Of a stretch of DNA of 64,000 nt, positions 45,387 through 53,903 are shown piece after piece. A model generated the notes under the pieces. The model made no database searches, had not been told where the DNA came from, and was given only the letters and a program-made list of their open reading frames with translations. The stretch's first letter is position 1. Each line of letters starts with the position of its first letter. Position numbers and translations under genes: made by a program. The DNA comes from Chitinophagaceae bacterium (GTDB lineage Bacteria; Bacteroidota; Bacteroidia; Chitinophagales; Chitinophagaceae), in the NCBI GenBank assembly GCA_016722465.1, contig JADKJC010000013.1, forward strand, positions 806,001-870,000. Reading direction: 5' to 3'.

Positions 45387-45947
45387 ATGCAACGCAACTG
45401 GTATGTAATCTGCACCCAAAAAAGAAAGGAGAAAAAAGTAGCCACAATGCTCACAAAAAAAGGAATTGAAAACTTTTGCCCCCTTGCCATTAAAGAAATT
45501 AAGAATGTTTCCCGAAATTCAAGGGAATACGGGCCACTCTTTAACTCTTATGTGTTTATACATGTGCTTGAATCAGATGTCGCCATGATAAAGAATCTGC
45601 CCAATGTTATCAACACACTTTACTGGCGGTCTCAACCAGCTATCATTAACCCGGACGAGATCAATGCGATAAAGATGATGGTTGAAAATTACACCTGTAT
45701 GCAACTGGAAAAGAAGGCGGTAATCATAGGAGAAAATATCGGTATTGTTGAGCGAAGCATAACAGGAATTAGTAATAATGTAACATCCATTAAGCACCAG
45801 GGCATTACGGTAACGCTACCTACACTTGGATATTCAATTACGGCAGCAAGGGAAAAAGCAAGAGCATCGCCTGTTACCAAGCCAAAAGAATCGCTGACAG
45901 TTGCACTGGTTAAAAGGCTTAACCCATTGTTCTTATTTGGGTATTAA
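45387..45947 (+). CDS. UpxY-family NusG-like transcription antiterminator
   Basis: A 186-aa NusG paralogue. The NGN domain begins WYVICTQKRKEKKVATML and contains GPLFNSYVFIHVLESD. The C-terminal KOW-like part (about 110-165) is GENIGIVERSITGISNNV. Bacteroidota UpxY proteins bind RNA polymerase and stop premature termination, usually in capsule or exopolysaccharide operons located directly downstream. Here the next gene is a HAD phosphatase and a strong terminator lies 50 bp after the stop, so the regulated operon is not obvious. Confidence 0.83.
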   Translation: MQRNWYVICTQKRKEKKVATMLTKKGIENFCPLAIKEIKNVSRNSREYGPLFNSYVFIHVLESDVAMIKNLPNVINTLYWRSQPAIINPDEINAIKMMVENYTCMQLEKKAVIIGENIGIVERSITGISNNVTSIKHQGITVTLPTLGYSITAAREKARASPVTKPKESLTVALVKRLNPLFLFGY

Positions 45948-45998
45948 AATCGCTATTGACTGATCAATCTCTTCAAATTTACCAGGCACCTATACATT

Positions 45999-46036
45999 CC
46001 CGGCAAGGCTAAAACCTGCCGGGGATTTTTTATTTT
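45999..46036 (+). terminator. Strong intrinsic terminator after the UpxY-like gene
   Basis: CCCGGCAAGG (45999-46008) with CCTGCCGGG (46015-46023), one bulged base, 6-nt loop, then GGATTTTTTATTTT. Confidence 0.88.
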
Positions 46037-46111
46037 AAAAAATAACCCAATGAAAATATTTTTATAAGCACCTTGGTATTCATACTTTAGCCGAATAATT
46101 TTTTTGCACTT

Positions 46112-46915
46112 ATGTATAAAGCTGTTTTTACGGATATGGACGGCACACTGTTGAGAAAAGATCATACAGTAAGCAATAAAACCAGGCAAACCATACAACG
46201 ATTAATAGCACAGGGTGTGCTGGTGATCCCGATCTCTGCAAGGCCATTGCACGGTATGCTCCATATTACAGACCCGATTTTTCCGCAGCAAGTGCCTATA
46301 GTAAGCCTGAACGGCAGTTACATTTACCACAATGGAAAAATCATTTACCAGGTAAACATGCCACTGCATGAAGCTTCAGCCATACACGACCTGTCCGAAA
46401 ACTATCCCGTTTCAACAATGTATTACAGCCAGATGGAATGGTTTGCCAACAATATAACAGATGCAATAAAAAAAGAACAAAAAATAACGCCGGTTTCCAT
46501 TACCATACAACCCTACCAAAAAACGCATGATAGTTGGGAGCAGCAGCAGGCGGGCCCCAATAAAATACTGATTGCAGGAGATGAAAAAGTTATCCTTGCT
46601 GTTGAAACAGCGTTACTGGAAAAATTCAATGGGAGCCTGAATATTTACAAATCACAACCCCGCTACCTGGAAGCCATGCATCCCAATGCTTCCAAATCAA
46701 ATGCCATACGTTTTATCATGGAGCTATATGGCCTGCAACAACATGAAATTATCGCCATTGGCGATAATTACAATGACAAGGAGATGATTGAATTTGCAGG
46801 AACCGGTATTGCTATGGGCAATGCACCGGACGAAATAAAAGCGGTGGCAGATTTTGTAACGGATACCAATAACCATGATGGTGTTGCAAAAGCGCTGGAA
46901 CATTTCTTTTCTTAA
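46112..46915 (+). CDS. Cof-type HAD-IIB phosphatase
   Basis: Cytoplasmic phosphatase of 267 aa for small phosphometabolites. Motif I is FTDMDGTLLRKDHTVS at residues 4-19; motif II Thr/Ser in VIPISARPLHGM; cap-domain text in the middle; motif IV in IGDNYNDKEMIEFAGTGIAMGNA near 215-237. Class IIB cap is suggested by the long middle part. ATG 46112. Substrate not assignable. Confidence 0.9.
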   Translation: MYKAVFTDMDGTLLRKDHTVSNKTRQTIQRLIAQGVLVIPISARPLHGMLHITDPIFPQQVPIVSLNGSYIYHNGKIIYQVNMPLHEASAIHDLSENYPVSTMYYSQMEWFANNITDAIKKEQKITPVSITIQPYQKTHDSWEQQQAGPNKILIAGDEKVILAVETALLEKFNGSLNIYKSQPRYLEAMHPNASKSNAIRFIMELYGLQQHEIIAIGDNYNDKEMIEFAGTGIAMGNAPDEIKAVADFVTDTNNHDGVAKALEHFFS

Positions 46916-46987
46916 TTAACGAAGTTCCGGGTTAACAGTCATTATTCCTTTTTCGTTTGTAACCGCTTACTATTTAAACAGAAAATA

Positions 46988-47496
46988 TTGTCAAGTTTAT
47001 TAACAGACCTGCAGGTCATCGGGAAAATTGCCGGGGAAAAAGAAAGTGAAAATGATGCATTCAGGGCATTCCTGCAAAACAGGGACAGTAAAGCCATTGA
47101 CAGCATTGTACATGAACTGAATGACAGCATCGCTCGAAAATTGATTGCACCCAATGCGGTAATTGCTGCAGGTCGTTGATGATAAATATTACCTCCCGGG
47201 AAGCAACCAAACTGGCTGAACATCTTAATATTGAGATGGGGGAACTGAAGGAAAAATATATTGAAGAAAGCCAGGGAGGCCAACTGATTATAAATACCAT
47301 ACCCTGCCATTTTTTAAGTGACCGCAAATGCAGCATTTACGAACACCGCTTTTATGAATGCAGGGAATTTCCACACCTTCATAAAAATGACTTCAGCAGC
47401 AGGTTGTTTGGGCTGCTGATACATTATGCCAACTGCCCCATTATTTTCAATGTAGTGGAAGCATTGAAAATAAGAACCGGTTTTACCAAAACTTAA
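46988..47496 (+). pseudogene. YkgJ-family cysteine-cluster protein, one apparent frameshift
   Basis: Starts at a TTG (46988). The first frame ends at 47179; the second runs from 47176 to 47496. Adding one A to the four-A run at 47137-47140 makes one frame that reads KIDCTQCGNCCRSLMINI. This restores the family's CxxCGxCC Fe/Zn cluster motif, which is otherwise read out of frame. The later part has CHFLSDRKCSIYEHRFYECREFPH, supplying further Cys/His ligands. About 170 aa once joined. YkgJ-like proteins bind metal; role unknown. Downstream of the HAD gene; probably a unit with it. Again a homopolymer explanation fits. Confidence 0.72.
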
Positions 47497-47625
47497 TTAT
47501 TTTTTTAAGAAAGCAACCATTCCTGCTTTTTTGAAGACTATATTTTCAAGAAAAAAATTAAATTACTTACCAAATAACATTACCTTTTACATCCTTTTAT
47601 AATTCTCATTCTAAATTTCAAAAAC

Positions 47626-48128
47626 ATGAAACTCTCCAAAGTATTGTTTGCAGTTGTTATTGCAGCTACGATTGGCTTTGTAAGCTGCAAAGCAAAAGAC
47701 GCCGACATTAAAGCAGAAATTGAAAAAGCACTTAAAGCCGACCCAATGATGACCGGTACTACGGTTGATGTAAATGACGGGGTTGCCACCATCACAGGTG
47801 AATGTAAAGATGATGCCTGCAGGACAATGTGTGAAAAAACTGTTACCGGAATCAAGGGGGTAAAATCCGTAGTGAATAATTGTACAGTGGCTCCACCCCT
47901 CCTCCACCTCCGCCACCACCTGCTTCTCTAACAACAGTACTGGATGAAGCCACCCAGCAAAAAGTAAAAGATGGCTTGAAAGACATCAAAGCCGTTACCG
48001 TAACTTTTGATGGAGAAAAAGCGGTACTTGCCGGAGAAGTTACCAAAGCAGACAGAATGAAAATCATGCAAATGCTGGCAGCTGCAAAAGTAAAATCAGA
48101 TGTAAGCAAGCTGACGGATAAAAAGTAA
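47626..48128 (+). pseudogene. BON-domain lipoprotein with polyproline linker, one apparent frameshift
   Basis: Lipoprotein signal ends GFVSC (Cys21). The N-terminal BON domain reads EIEKALKADPMMTGTTVDV and TVTGIKGVKSVVNN. The frame breaks in a C-rich stretch at 47896-47899; adding one C gives a run of about nine prolines (CTVAPPPPPP...), then a second BON-like domain (EATQQKVKDGLKDIKAVTVTF, then GEVTKADRMKIMQMLAAAKV). Joined length about 167 aa. BON proteins bind phospholipid or peptidoglycan at the envelope. It is followed 30 bp later by an SH3-domain protein, likely its partner. The C-rich run is a typical site of sequencing error. Confidence 0.72.
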
Positions 48129-48157
48129 TTCACAATCACAACCTAAAATTAAACACA

Positions 48158-48574
48158 ATGGCATTACAGGATAAATATACTGAGTTGATACAGGCAGCCA
48201 CCAGCCTTGGTGTGGCTAACCTGGCAGTAGCAGAAAAAGACGGAACGCTGCATGTTAGCGGCACTGCAAACAGTACAGCAGATTATGATACACTATGGGC
48301 CCTGTACGATAAAATTGACCCGAATATGGCCAGCGGTGATTTGATGATGAACCTTGATATTAAGGCAGATGCCGGTGCACAATTAAAAGTAACCACCGAC
48401 TCTACCAACCTTAACATCAGGAGCACCCCGAGCACGGAAGGCGCAATTGTTGGAAAAGCTGCTCATCACGAAGTAGTAACCCTGGTAGAAAAAACCGACG
48501 ATAGCTGGTGGAAAATAAAAACTGCTGATGGTGAAGAAGGTTATGCTTTTGCACAATACCTTTCGCCGCTGTAG
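48158..48574 (+). CDS. Bacterial SH3-domain protein with BON-like N-terminal domain
   Basis: A 138-aa protein. Residues 1-65 read LIQAATSLGVANLAVAEKDG and LHVSGTANSTADYDTLW, close to a single BON domain or LysM-neighbouring region. Residues 75-138 are an SH3b domain: STNLNIRSTPSTEGAIVGKA, then VVTLVEKTDDSWWKIKTADG and YAFAQYLSPL. There is no signal peptide on the ATG at 48158, so it may be cytoplasmic or exported by an unusual route. SH3b domains bind cell-wall peptides. It pairs with the upstream BON lipoprotein. Confidence 0.72.
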   Translation: MALQDKYTELIQAATSLGVANLAVAEKDGTLHVSGTANSTADYDTLWALYDKIDPNMASGDLMMNLDIKADAGAQLKVTTDSTNLNIRSTPSTEGAIVGKAAHHEVVTLVEKTDDSWWKIKTADGEEGYAFAQYLSPL

Positions 48575-48604
48575 TACACAGTAAAAAAATAAAGTTGATT
48601 TATA

Positions 48605-48637
48605 AAAACCGTCTTATAATTTTGAGGCGGTTTTTTC
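48605..48637 (+). terminator. Terminator after the SH3-domain gene
   Basis: AAAACCGTC (48605-48613) and GGCGGTTTT (48626-48634), nine pairs including one wobble, followed by T residues. Confidence 0.75.
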
Positions 48638-48655
48638 TTTCTGTAAAAATCTGAT

Positions 48656-49354
48656 ATGAATACATTGACAAAAATTACCGCCGCATTTCAACTGGCATTT
48701 ATTTTGTTTTCCTGCAACGCACAGGTAAAAAACAATTTAACAGTGGGTGAATTTGAAACCGGCATCAGCAATAAAGATTCAATACAACTGCTGGATGTAA
48801 GAACGCCGGCGGAATATGAAAGTGGTCATATAAAAGGAGCTTTACTGGCTGACTGGAACAATAAAGAAGAATTTAAACGACGCATCCGGTTTGTTGATAA
48901 AAACAAACCTGTTTATGTGTATTGCCTTGCTGGCGGCAGGAGTGCGGCAGCGGCAAAGCAGATGAGAGCAGCAGGGTATGAAAAAGTATACGAACTCTCT
49001 GGCGGCATCAATGCCTGGAAGGGGGAAAATAAATCACTGGAAGGAAAGAGTGATGAAAAACAAATGAGCATAGAGGAATTCAATCAAGCTATTAATTCAG
49101 GAACAGCGGTATTGGTTGATTTTGGCGCTCAATGGTGCCCACCCTGCAGAAAAATGGAACCTATATTAAAAAGCCTGGAAACAAACAATGCAGGCAAATT
49201 CAAATTAGTGAAAGTTGATGGTGGAAAAGACCAGGATATTTTAAAAGCTTACAACGTAACAGCGTTGCCGGTATTTATTGTTTTTAAAAATGGCAAACAG
49301 GTGTGGAGAAAAGATGGTGTGGCTGAAGAGAAAGAGATTGCTGCACAGTTTTAA
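48656..49354 (+). CDS. Rhodanese-thioredoxin fusion lipoprotein
   Basis: A 232-aa exported protein. The signal looks like a lipoprotein leader with Cys20 (AFILFSCNAQ). Residues 40-125 are a rhodanese domain with the active-site loop CLAGGRS (Cys90). Residues 140-232 are a thioredoxin domain with WCPPC (Cys161, Cys164) and cis-Pro region ALPVFIVF. The CPPC active site is more typical of oxidising or ResA/TlpA-like reductases than CGPC of cytoplasmic thioredoxin. Likely sulfur-transfer/redox coupling in the periplasm; the fusion itself is seen, the role is inferred. Confidence 0.85.
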   Translation: MNTLTKITAAFQLAFILFSCNAQVKNNLTVGEFETGISNKDSIQLLDVRTPAEYESGHIKGALLADWNNKEEFKRRIRFVDKNKPVYVYCLAGGRSAAAAKQMRAAGYEKVYELSGGINAWKGENKSLEGKSDEKQMSIEEFNQAINSGTAVLVDFGAQWCPPCRKMEPILKSLETNNAGKFKLVKVDGGKDQDILKAYNVTALPVFIVFKNGKQVWRKDGVAEEKEIAAQF

Positions 49355-49445
49355 TTTTGTTTTGGTTAAACCAATAAAGAAATTACACGAATTGAAATCC
49401 TGAGTATTTTACCCACTAACCATTTACCATAAATCACTTGCCATC

Positions 49446-50498
49446 TTATTCCAGCGCCGATCCCTTTATAAAATCAGTTACCAAATAGCTGATCAGTTTC
49501 CCTGTTGATTCGTCCCTTCTTCCATCTGCAAGCTGTGTAGCTCCTTCACAAATGTGCAGGTAAGCAGCTTTGGTATCCTGGGCCGCAAAAGTAATATACT
49601 GGCGGGCATGTAAAGCAGTAACCCCAATGGGTGTGGCAGCGCTGCTCAACACCTGCTCAATGCTGTCGAGGTCCAGTTCTATTCCGGTGTAAGTATCTTC
49701 GGTAAAACCTGTAGCATGGGCAACCGCCTGGATAAAATTTTTCTTTTCGTTAATGAAAATATCTTCGTAAGTGATGTAGTCGATAAAAGGATCATTGTGA
49801 ATATCCATCAAAATATTTTGAGGAATATAATTTTCATGCAGGCAGAGGTTGCAGTATTTTCCTAAAAAACCATCCTCACTGGCATACCGGAAACCATTTC
49901 CACTATGCCTTCCTTCAATGGCCCGGTAATCAGGGTGAGCATCCAGGTTTACCGCATTGATCTGTGCCAGCGGAATTAATTCTGCCTTGTACAATCCTTT
50001 GGCTGCACCTTTAATAATGGGGTAAGCATTGTTCTGCCCTCCACCAATCACAATGGGAATCTTTTTTGCTGCAGCTATTACTTTCACGATTGCTTCCACA
50101 GCTTCATCCACCAGGTTTACCGCATGGCGGTAAGCGTCTATTAATTCCGGCTGATCATAAGCGTGATTTTCTATCAGGTATTGTATATCTCCAAAATCAA
50201 AATGCCCCAGCAGCAATACATTTTCCCCGGTAAAAAAATCATTGCTTTGCACATTGAGGAATGAAGACAAAAAAGACAACCAGTTGGTATCAGCGCCGCC
50301 AATACCCTCATTCGCTTTTACGCCAATATCTTCCGGAATACCCAGCAATACATACCTGGCGGTTGAGTGTTGCAACTGCTCCGTCCATTCACTCTCCGGC
50401 TTTATGTTTTGCAGGCGCTCGCCAATCTTGGTTTCAAACCGCCGGATCTTTGTAAGCGACAAAATATCTTCCTTGCTGTAAAATTTAAAATGCTTCAT
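49446..50498 (-). CDS. Arginase/formimidoylglutamase-family protein (HutG-like)
   Basis: A 350-aa ureohydrolase-fold enzyme expected to cleave formiminoglutamate or a related guanidino compound. Binuclear Mn site motifs: DAHPDYRAIEGRHSGNGF and IELDLDSIEQVLSSA. The first motif, normally GGGHE/N, reads GGGQNNAYPIIKG here (codon CAG), so the usual His is Gln. FtcD and HutI of histidine degradation lie 5-9 kb away, which supports the assignment, but hutH and hutU are not in the window. ATG at 50498. Confidence 0.72.
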   Translation of the reverse strand: MKHFKFYSKEDILSLTKIRRFETKIGERLQNIKPESEWTEQLQHSTARYVLLGIPEDIGVKANEGIGGADTNWLSFLSSFLNVQSNDFFTGENVLLLGHFDFGDIQYLIENHAYDQPELIDAYRHAVNLVDEAVEAIVKVIAAAKKIPIVIGGGQNNAYPIIKGAAKGLYKAELIPLAQINAVNLDAHPDYRAIEGRHSGNGFRYASEDGFLGKYCNLCLHENYIPQNILMDIHNDPFIDYITYEDIFINEKKNFIQAVAHATGFTEDTYTGIELDLDSIEQVLSSAATPIGVTALHARQYITFAAQDTKAAYLHICEGATQLADGRRDESTGKLISYLVTDFIKGSALE

Positions 50499-50641
50499 AA
50501 AGGGAAGGTAGGTAAAAAAAATTATGGAAAGTGGGGGAATGGAAAGTTGAAAATGTAAGAAGAGAATACAGCAAATACTATTCCGTCCAACTGGTTTATA
50601 ACTTACCGGGAAAGATTTGTGTGCTTAGTACAATCAACACT

Positions 50642-51034
50642 TTAAACCTCCGGCCCAATCAGGTCCCAAAGATTGCCATAGAGGTCTGCAAATACAGCTA
50701 CGGTGCCATATTCTTCTTTTGAAGGCGATCTCACAAAGCAGATGCCTTTTTCAGTGTAGTTATTATAATCCCTCCAGAAATCATCCGTATGCAAAAACAT
50801 AAAAACCCTGCCACCAGTTTGATTTCCCACCCTGCTCTGCTGTTCATCTGTAGCTGCCTTAGCCAATAACAAGCGGCAACCATCCGAGTTTTTGGGAGCC
50901 ACCATTACCCATCGCTTTGTTTCACTTAACACGGTGTCTTCTATCAATTCAAACCCCAGTTTTTCTGTATAAAACCGGATGGCATCATCATAGTCTTTTA
51001 CTACGATGGCCACGTTCGCTATTTGCTGTTTCAT
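50642..51034 (-). CDS. VOC-family (glyoxalase/bleomycin-resistance-like) protein
   Basis: A 130-aa vicinal-oxygen-chelate protein: IANVAIVVKDYDDAIRFYTE at the N-terminus and ADLYGNLWDLIGPEV at the C-terminus. Two beta-alpha-beta-beta-beta units expected. The family includes dioxygenases, glyoxalases and drug-binding proteins; function unassigned. It lies between hutG and the MocR-type regulator, all on the minus strand. Confidence 0.85.
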   Translation of the reverse strand: MKQQIANVAIVVKDYDDAIRFYTEKLGFELIEDTVLSETKRWVMVAPKNSDGCRLLLAKAATDEQQSRVGNQTGGRVFMFLHTDDFWRDYNNYTEKGICFVRSPSKEEYGTVAVFADLYGNLWDLIGPEV

Positions 51035-51110
51035 ATTGTTGTTTTGCGAATAGTGAATAGTAAATTGTTAGTGAAATCCTATTCACCATTCAAGATTGAC
51101 AATTCACATT

Positions 51111-52550
51111 TTAAATCATTTTCTTAATCAGTTTCCCCAGCATCATCAATCCATAATCCACATCATCGCTCCAGGGTTTGCCAAAGCTAATACGAATGTA
51201 ATTGGAGTAATCAATACTGGCAGAAAATATTTTTCCGGGTACAATGGAAATCTTATGCTTCATAGCTTCCGTTCTCAATTTAAAAGAATCCACTTTTTTA
51301 TTCAGTTCTATCCAGAAAGTAAAACCACCCGCAGGCCTTGATATTTTTGTATCAGCCGGAAAATAAGCGATGATGGACTGCATGTAACGAAGGCTTTGAG
51401 TATGCAATGCCTTGCGTAGGTTTTTTAGATGATATTCGTAACGGCCATTCTTTAAATAATGTGCCATAGCAGCCTGTGTTAGAGATGGGCTGCTGATATT
51501 TTGTACCCGTTTGATCTGCTTAACCAGTTCAAATGATTTGCCCGGTATCGTCCAGCCAATTCGGTAACCTGGAGCCAGTGATTTAGATAGTGAACTGCAA
51601 TACATTACCATTCCCTTCGTGTCGAAATATTTACATGCTTTTGGCCGGCTTTTGCCGAAGAACAACTCCCCGTAAATATCATCCTCTATTAATGGAATAT
51701 TATTTTGAGTGATAATATTCACCAGCTTCTTTTTATTTTCATCGCTCATGCAGGTGCCCAGCGGGTTATTGAAATTAGGAACCACTACGCATGCTTTGAT
51801 ATTATTTTTTTTGATTGCTTTTTGCAGGCTGCCAAGATCTAACCCCTCTGTTGGATCTGAAGGTATTTCCACTACTTTCAACCCCAGGTTTTCAATGGTT
51901 TGGTAAATGCCAAAATAATTGGGGCATTCAACGGCAACAGTGTCCCCGTAATTTGTTACCGACTTCAAACACATCATCACCGCTTCCAAACAACCGGTAG
52001 TGATGATCACATCATCCGGCTTTATTTTGCCGCCCCAGTTCAATGACAGTTTTGCGATCTGCTGGCGCAGTTCGATATTGCCCTGGGTATGCTCGTACCC
52101 AATACAATGATTCGCTGTGTTCCGCAACGCATACATCACGGATTTGTTGATCTTGGCAGCCGGTACCAGTGAAGGATCAGGCACTGCGATGGCAAAGTTG
52201 ATCACGTCTTTTGCAACAATATCACTGTAAATGGAAGTGATCATTTCTTTTACACTCACCTCATGAGAGCCCGTATCCGGTTTTACCTGTTCGGGTAATT
52301 CAGGAAAGCGATGGTGGTTAAAACGCACATAGTAACCACTCTTGGGCCTTGATTCTATCAACCCCCTTCCTTCCAGGTGATAGTAAGCCTGGAAGGCAGT
52401 ACTCATGCTGATGCCATACTCCTCACTTAACATGCGGACTGAGGGTAATTTATCACCGATACGCAGCACTTCTTCGGCAATCATTTTCTCCAGCCCATTG
52501 GCCACCTGCATGTATTTATGGTCGTCTGTATTGAAGGTATTTTTTTTCAT
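51111..52550 (-). CDS. MocR/PdxR-type regulator: GntR-HTH fused to an aminotransferase-like domain
   Basis: A 479-aa regulator. N-terminal winged helix (about 12-75): KLPSVRMLSEEYGISMSTAF and RGLIESRPKSGYYV. The rest is a PLP fold type I aminotransferase domain with ACVVVPNFNNPLGTCMS and the PLP lysine in CSSLSKSLAPGYRIGW. Such proteins sense amino acids or vitamin B6 through PLP and control the adjacent divergent gene. Here that gene encodes a GNAT acetyltransferase at 52654. ATG at 52550 with a TATTTTTG box about 20 bp upstream. Confidence 0.92.
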   Translation of the reverse strand: MKKNTFNTDDHKYMQVANGLEKMIAEEVLRIGDKLPSVRMLSEEYGISMSTAFQAYYHLEGRGLIESRPKSGYYVRFNHHRFPELPEQVKPDTGSHEVSVKEMITSIYSDIVAKDVINFAIAVPDPSLVPAAKINKSVMYALRNTANHCIGYEHTQGNIELRQQIAKLSLNWGGKIKPDDVIITTGCLEAVMMCLKSVTNYGDTVAVECPNYFGIYQTIENLGLKVVEIPSDPTEGLDLGSLQKAIKKNNIKACVVVPNFNNPLGTCMSDENKKKLVNIITQNNIPLIEDDIYGELFFGKSRPKACKYFDTKGMVMYCSSLSKSLAPGYRIGWTIPGKSFELVKQIKRVQNISSPSLTQAAMAHYLKNGRYEYHLKNLRKALHTQSLRYMQSIIAYFPADTKISRPAGGFTFWIELNKKVDSFKLRTEAMKHKISIVPGKIFSASIDYSNYIRISFGKPWSDDVDYGLMMLGKLIKKMI

Positions 52551-52568
52551 GCATTAATCTGATATGGT

Positions 52569-52576
52569 CAAAAATA
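52569..52576 (-). promoter_or_regulatory. Bacteroidota -7 box for the MocR-type gene
   Basis: Minus-strand TATTTTTG, full TAnnTTTG match, 19 bp upstream of the ATG at 52550. It lies in the 104-bp divergent intergenic region where MocR proteins normally bind. Confidence 0.45.
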
Positions 52577-52653
52577 CAAAATCTGAATCTGTTTTAAATA
52601 AAAAGAAAGCTGAAATTTTGCATTATAAAAGTATAACAACAAAAAGTACAGCC

Positions 52654-53172
52654 ATGAACAACATCAGCATAGTCCCCTACGAAAGCTGGCACCAGCCTTA
52701 CTTTGAAAAATTTAACCGGCAATGGATAGAAGCGTGGTTCACCATGGAGCCACTGGATGAATGGGTACTTACCAACCCGGAGAAAGCCATTCTGAAAGAT
52801 GGCGGCAGCATACTGATGGCCTTGTATGCCGGCGAAGTTGCCGGAACAGTAGGGTTGAGAAAATTAGGTGAAGAAGTTTATGAGTTCACCAAAATGGCGG
52901 TGGATGAAAACTTCCGGCGCAGGGGAATTGCTGAAGCTTTGTGTTATGCAAGTTTTGAAAAAGCGGCAGCACTCGGCGCAAGCAAAGTAATCCTGTATTC
53001 AAACACTAAAAATGCAGGCGCCATCAAACTGTATGAAAAGATCGGGTTCAAACATTTACCGGTGGAGAATGATGTGTATGCAAGGGCAAATGTGAAGATG
53101 GAGATCAATATCACCAAGGCCGGATCTGCTATCCGGCAGACAGGCTGCAATAAACTGGAATCATGCAGTTGA
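52654..53172 (+). CDS. GNAT-family N-acetyltransferase
   Basis: About 172 aa from ATG 52654; a frame reaching back to 52564 adds 30 unlikely residues. Acetyl-CoA binding signature: MAVDENFRRRGIAEALCYAS, then ASKVILYSNTKNAGAIKLYE. Begins INNISIVPYESWHQPYF-like. Acceptor unknown. Divergent from the MocR-type regulator, which probably controls it. Followed by the DJ-1-type gene after 34 bp, likely one transcript. Confidence 0.85.
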   Translation: MNNISIVPYESWHQPYFEKFNRQWIEAWFTMEPLDEWVLTNPEKAILKDGGSILMALYAGEVAGTVGLRKLGEEVYEFTKMAVDENFRRRGIAEALCYASFEKAAALGASKVILYSNTKNAGAIKLYEKIGFKHLPVENDVYARANVKMEINITKAGSAIRQTGCNKLESCS

Positions 53173-53206
53173 TAAAACAGATTACACAAATATTAAAATA
53201 ATAAAA

Positions 53207-53785
53207 ATGAAAAAAGCCGTAATCGTTGCATTTGACAAATTCACAGACATTGATATTTTTCTTACCTGGGACTTACTCAACAGGATAAAACTTCGTGATA
53301 AGGATTTCCAGGTAAAGATTGTTGGCACCGCCAGCTCACATAAATCAAGCTGCGGAATTGACCTTGCCACACATGGATTGATTGAAGAATGCAACGATGC
53401 AGACCTGGTGTTTTTTGGTAGCGGAACCGGTGCAAGGGCAGTTATCAACGACCCTGCTTATTTAAGCCGTTTTAAATTAGATCCCGAAAGACAAATCATT
53501 TGTTCGATGTGTTCCGGTGCGTTAATCATTGCTGCTCTGGGGCATCTAAAAGGGTTATCTGCTACTACCTACCCAACAGCTTTTGAAGCATTGAGGAACT
53601 TTGGTGTAACCGTAGTTGAAGATTCACACCTGGTAACACACGGCAACATTGGAACAGCAGCAGGTTGTTTGGCTGCCGTTGACTTAATGGGTTGGGCAAT
53701 TGAAAAACTTTATGACTCAACAATAAAACAGGATGTGATTGCATCGGTATTACCTATCGGGCAGGGGCAGGTTTGTATTTACTGA
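53207..53785 (+). CDS. DJ-1/PfpI-superfamily protein
   Basis: A 192-aa protein with the nucleophile elbow CSMCSGALIIAALGHLKG, with the second Cys at the active-site position. Earlier SSCGIDLATHGLIEE and FFGSGTGARAVIND fit the DJ-1/PfpI/ThiJ fold. The N-terminus has DIDIFLTWDLLNRI. Members are glyoxalases, amidases or regulators; no HTH domain here. It probably shares a transcript with the GNAT gene under MocR-type control. Confidence 0.85.
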   Translation: MKKAVIVAFDKFTDIDIFLTWDLLNRIKLRDKDFQVKIVGTASSHKSSCGIDLATHGLIEECNDADLVFFGSGTGARAVINDPAYLSRFKLDPERQIICSMCSGALIIAALGHLKGLSATTYPTAFEALRNFGVTVVEDSHLVTHGNIGTAAGCLAAVDLMGWAIEKLYDSTIKQDVIASVLPIGQGQVCIY

Positions 53786-53817
53786 TGTAAAAAAAGTTGA
53801 CAAAAGGTATTCTGCAA

Positions 53818-53872
53818 AAGGGAGTGACACAACGATGACGCTATAAAAAACAACAGCTGGTATTAAAATAAA
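53818..53872 (+). repeat. Interspersed element, copy 2
   Basis: GAGTGACACAACGATG (53822-53837), then ACGCTATAAAAAACAAC, then AGCTGG and TTAAAAT. Same order of blocks as copy 1. It lies 30-85 bp upstream of the ilvE ATG at 53904. Confidence 0.6.
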
Positions 53873-53903
53873 AAACAAATTTTACTAAACAAAAACAACA
53901 AGT

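Noticed and set aside
46988..47496. Programmed frameshift or overlapping stop/start of two genes (ATGA)
   Set aside because: The split destroys the Cys cluster, and a single-base homopolymer repair restores it exactly, as in several other genes here.
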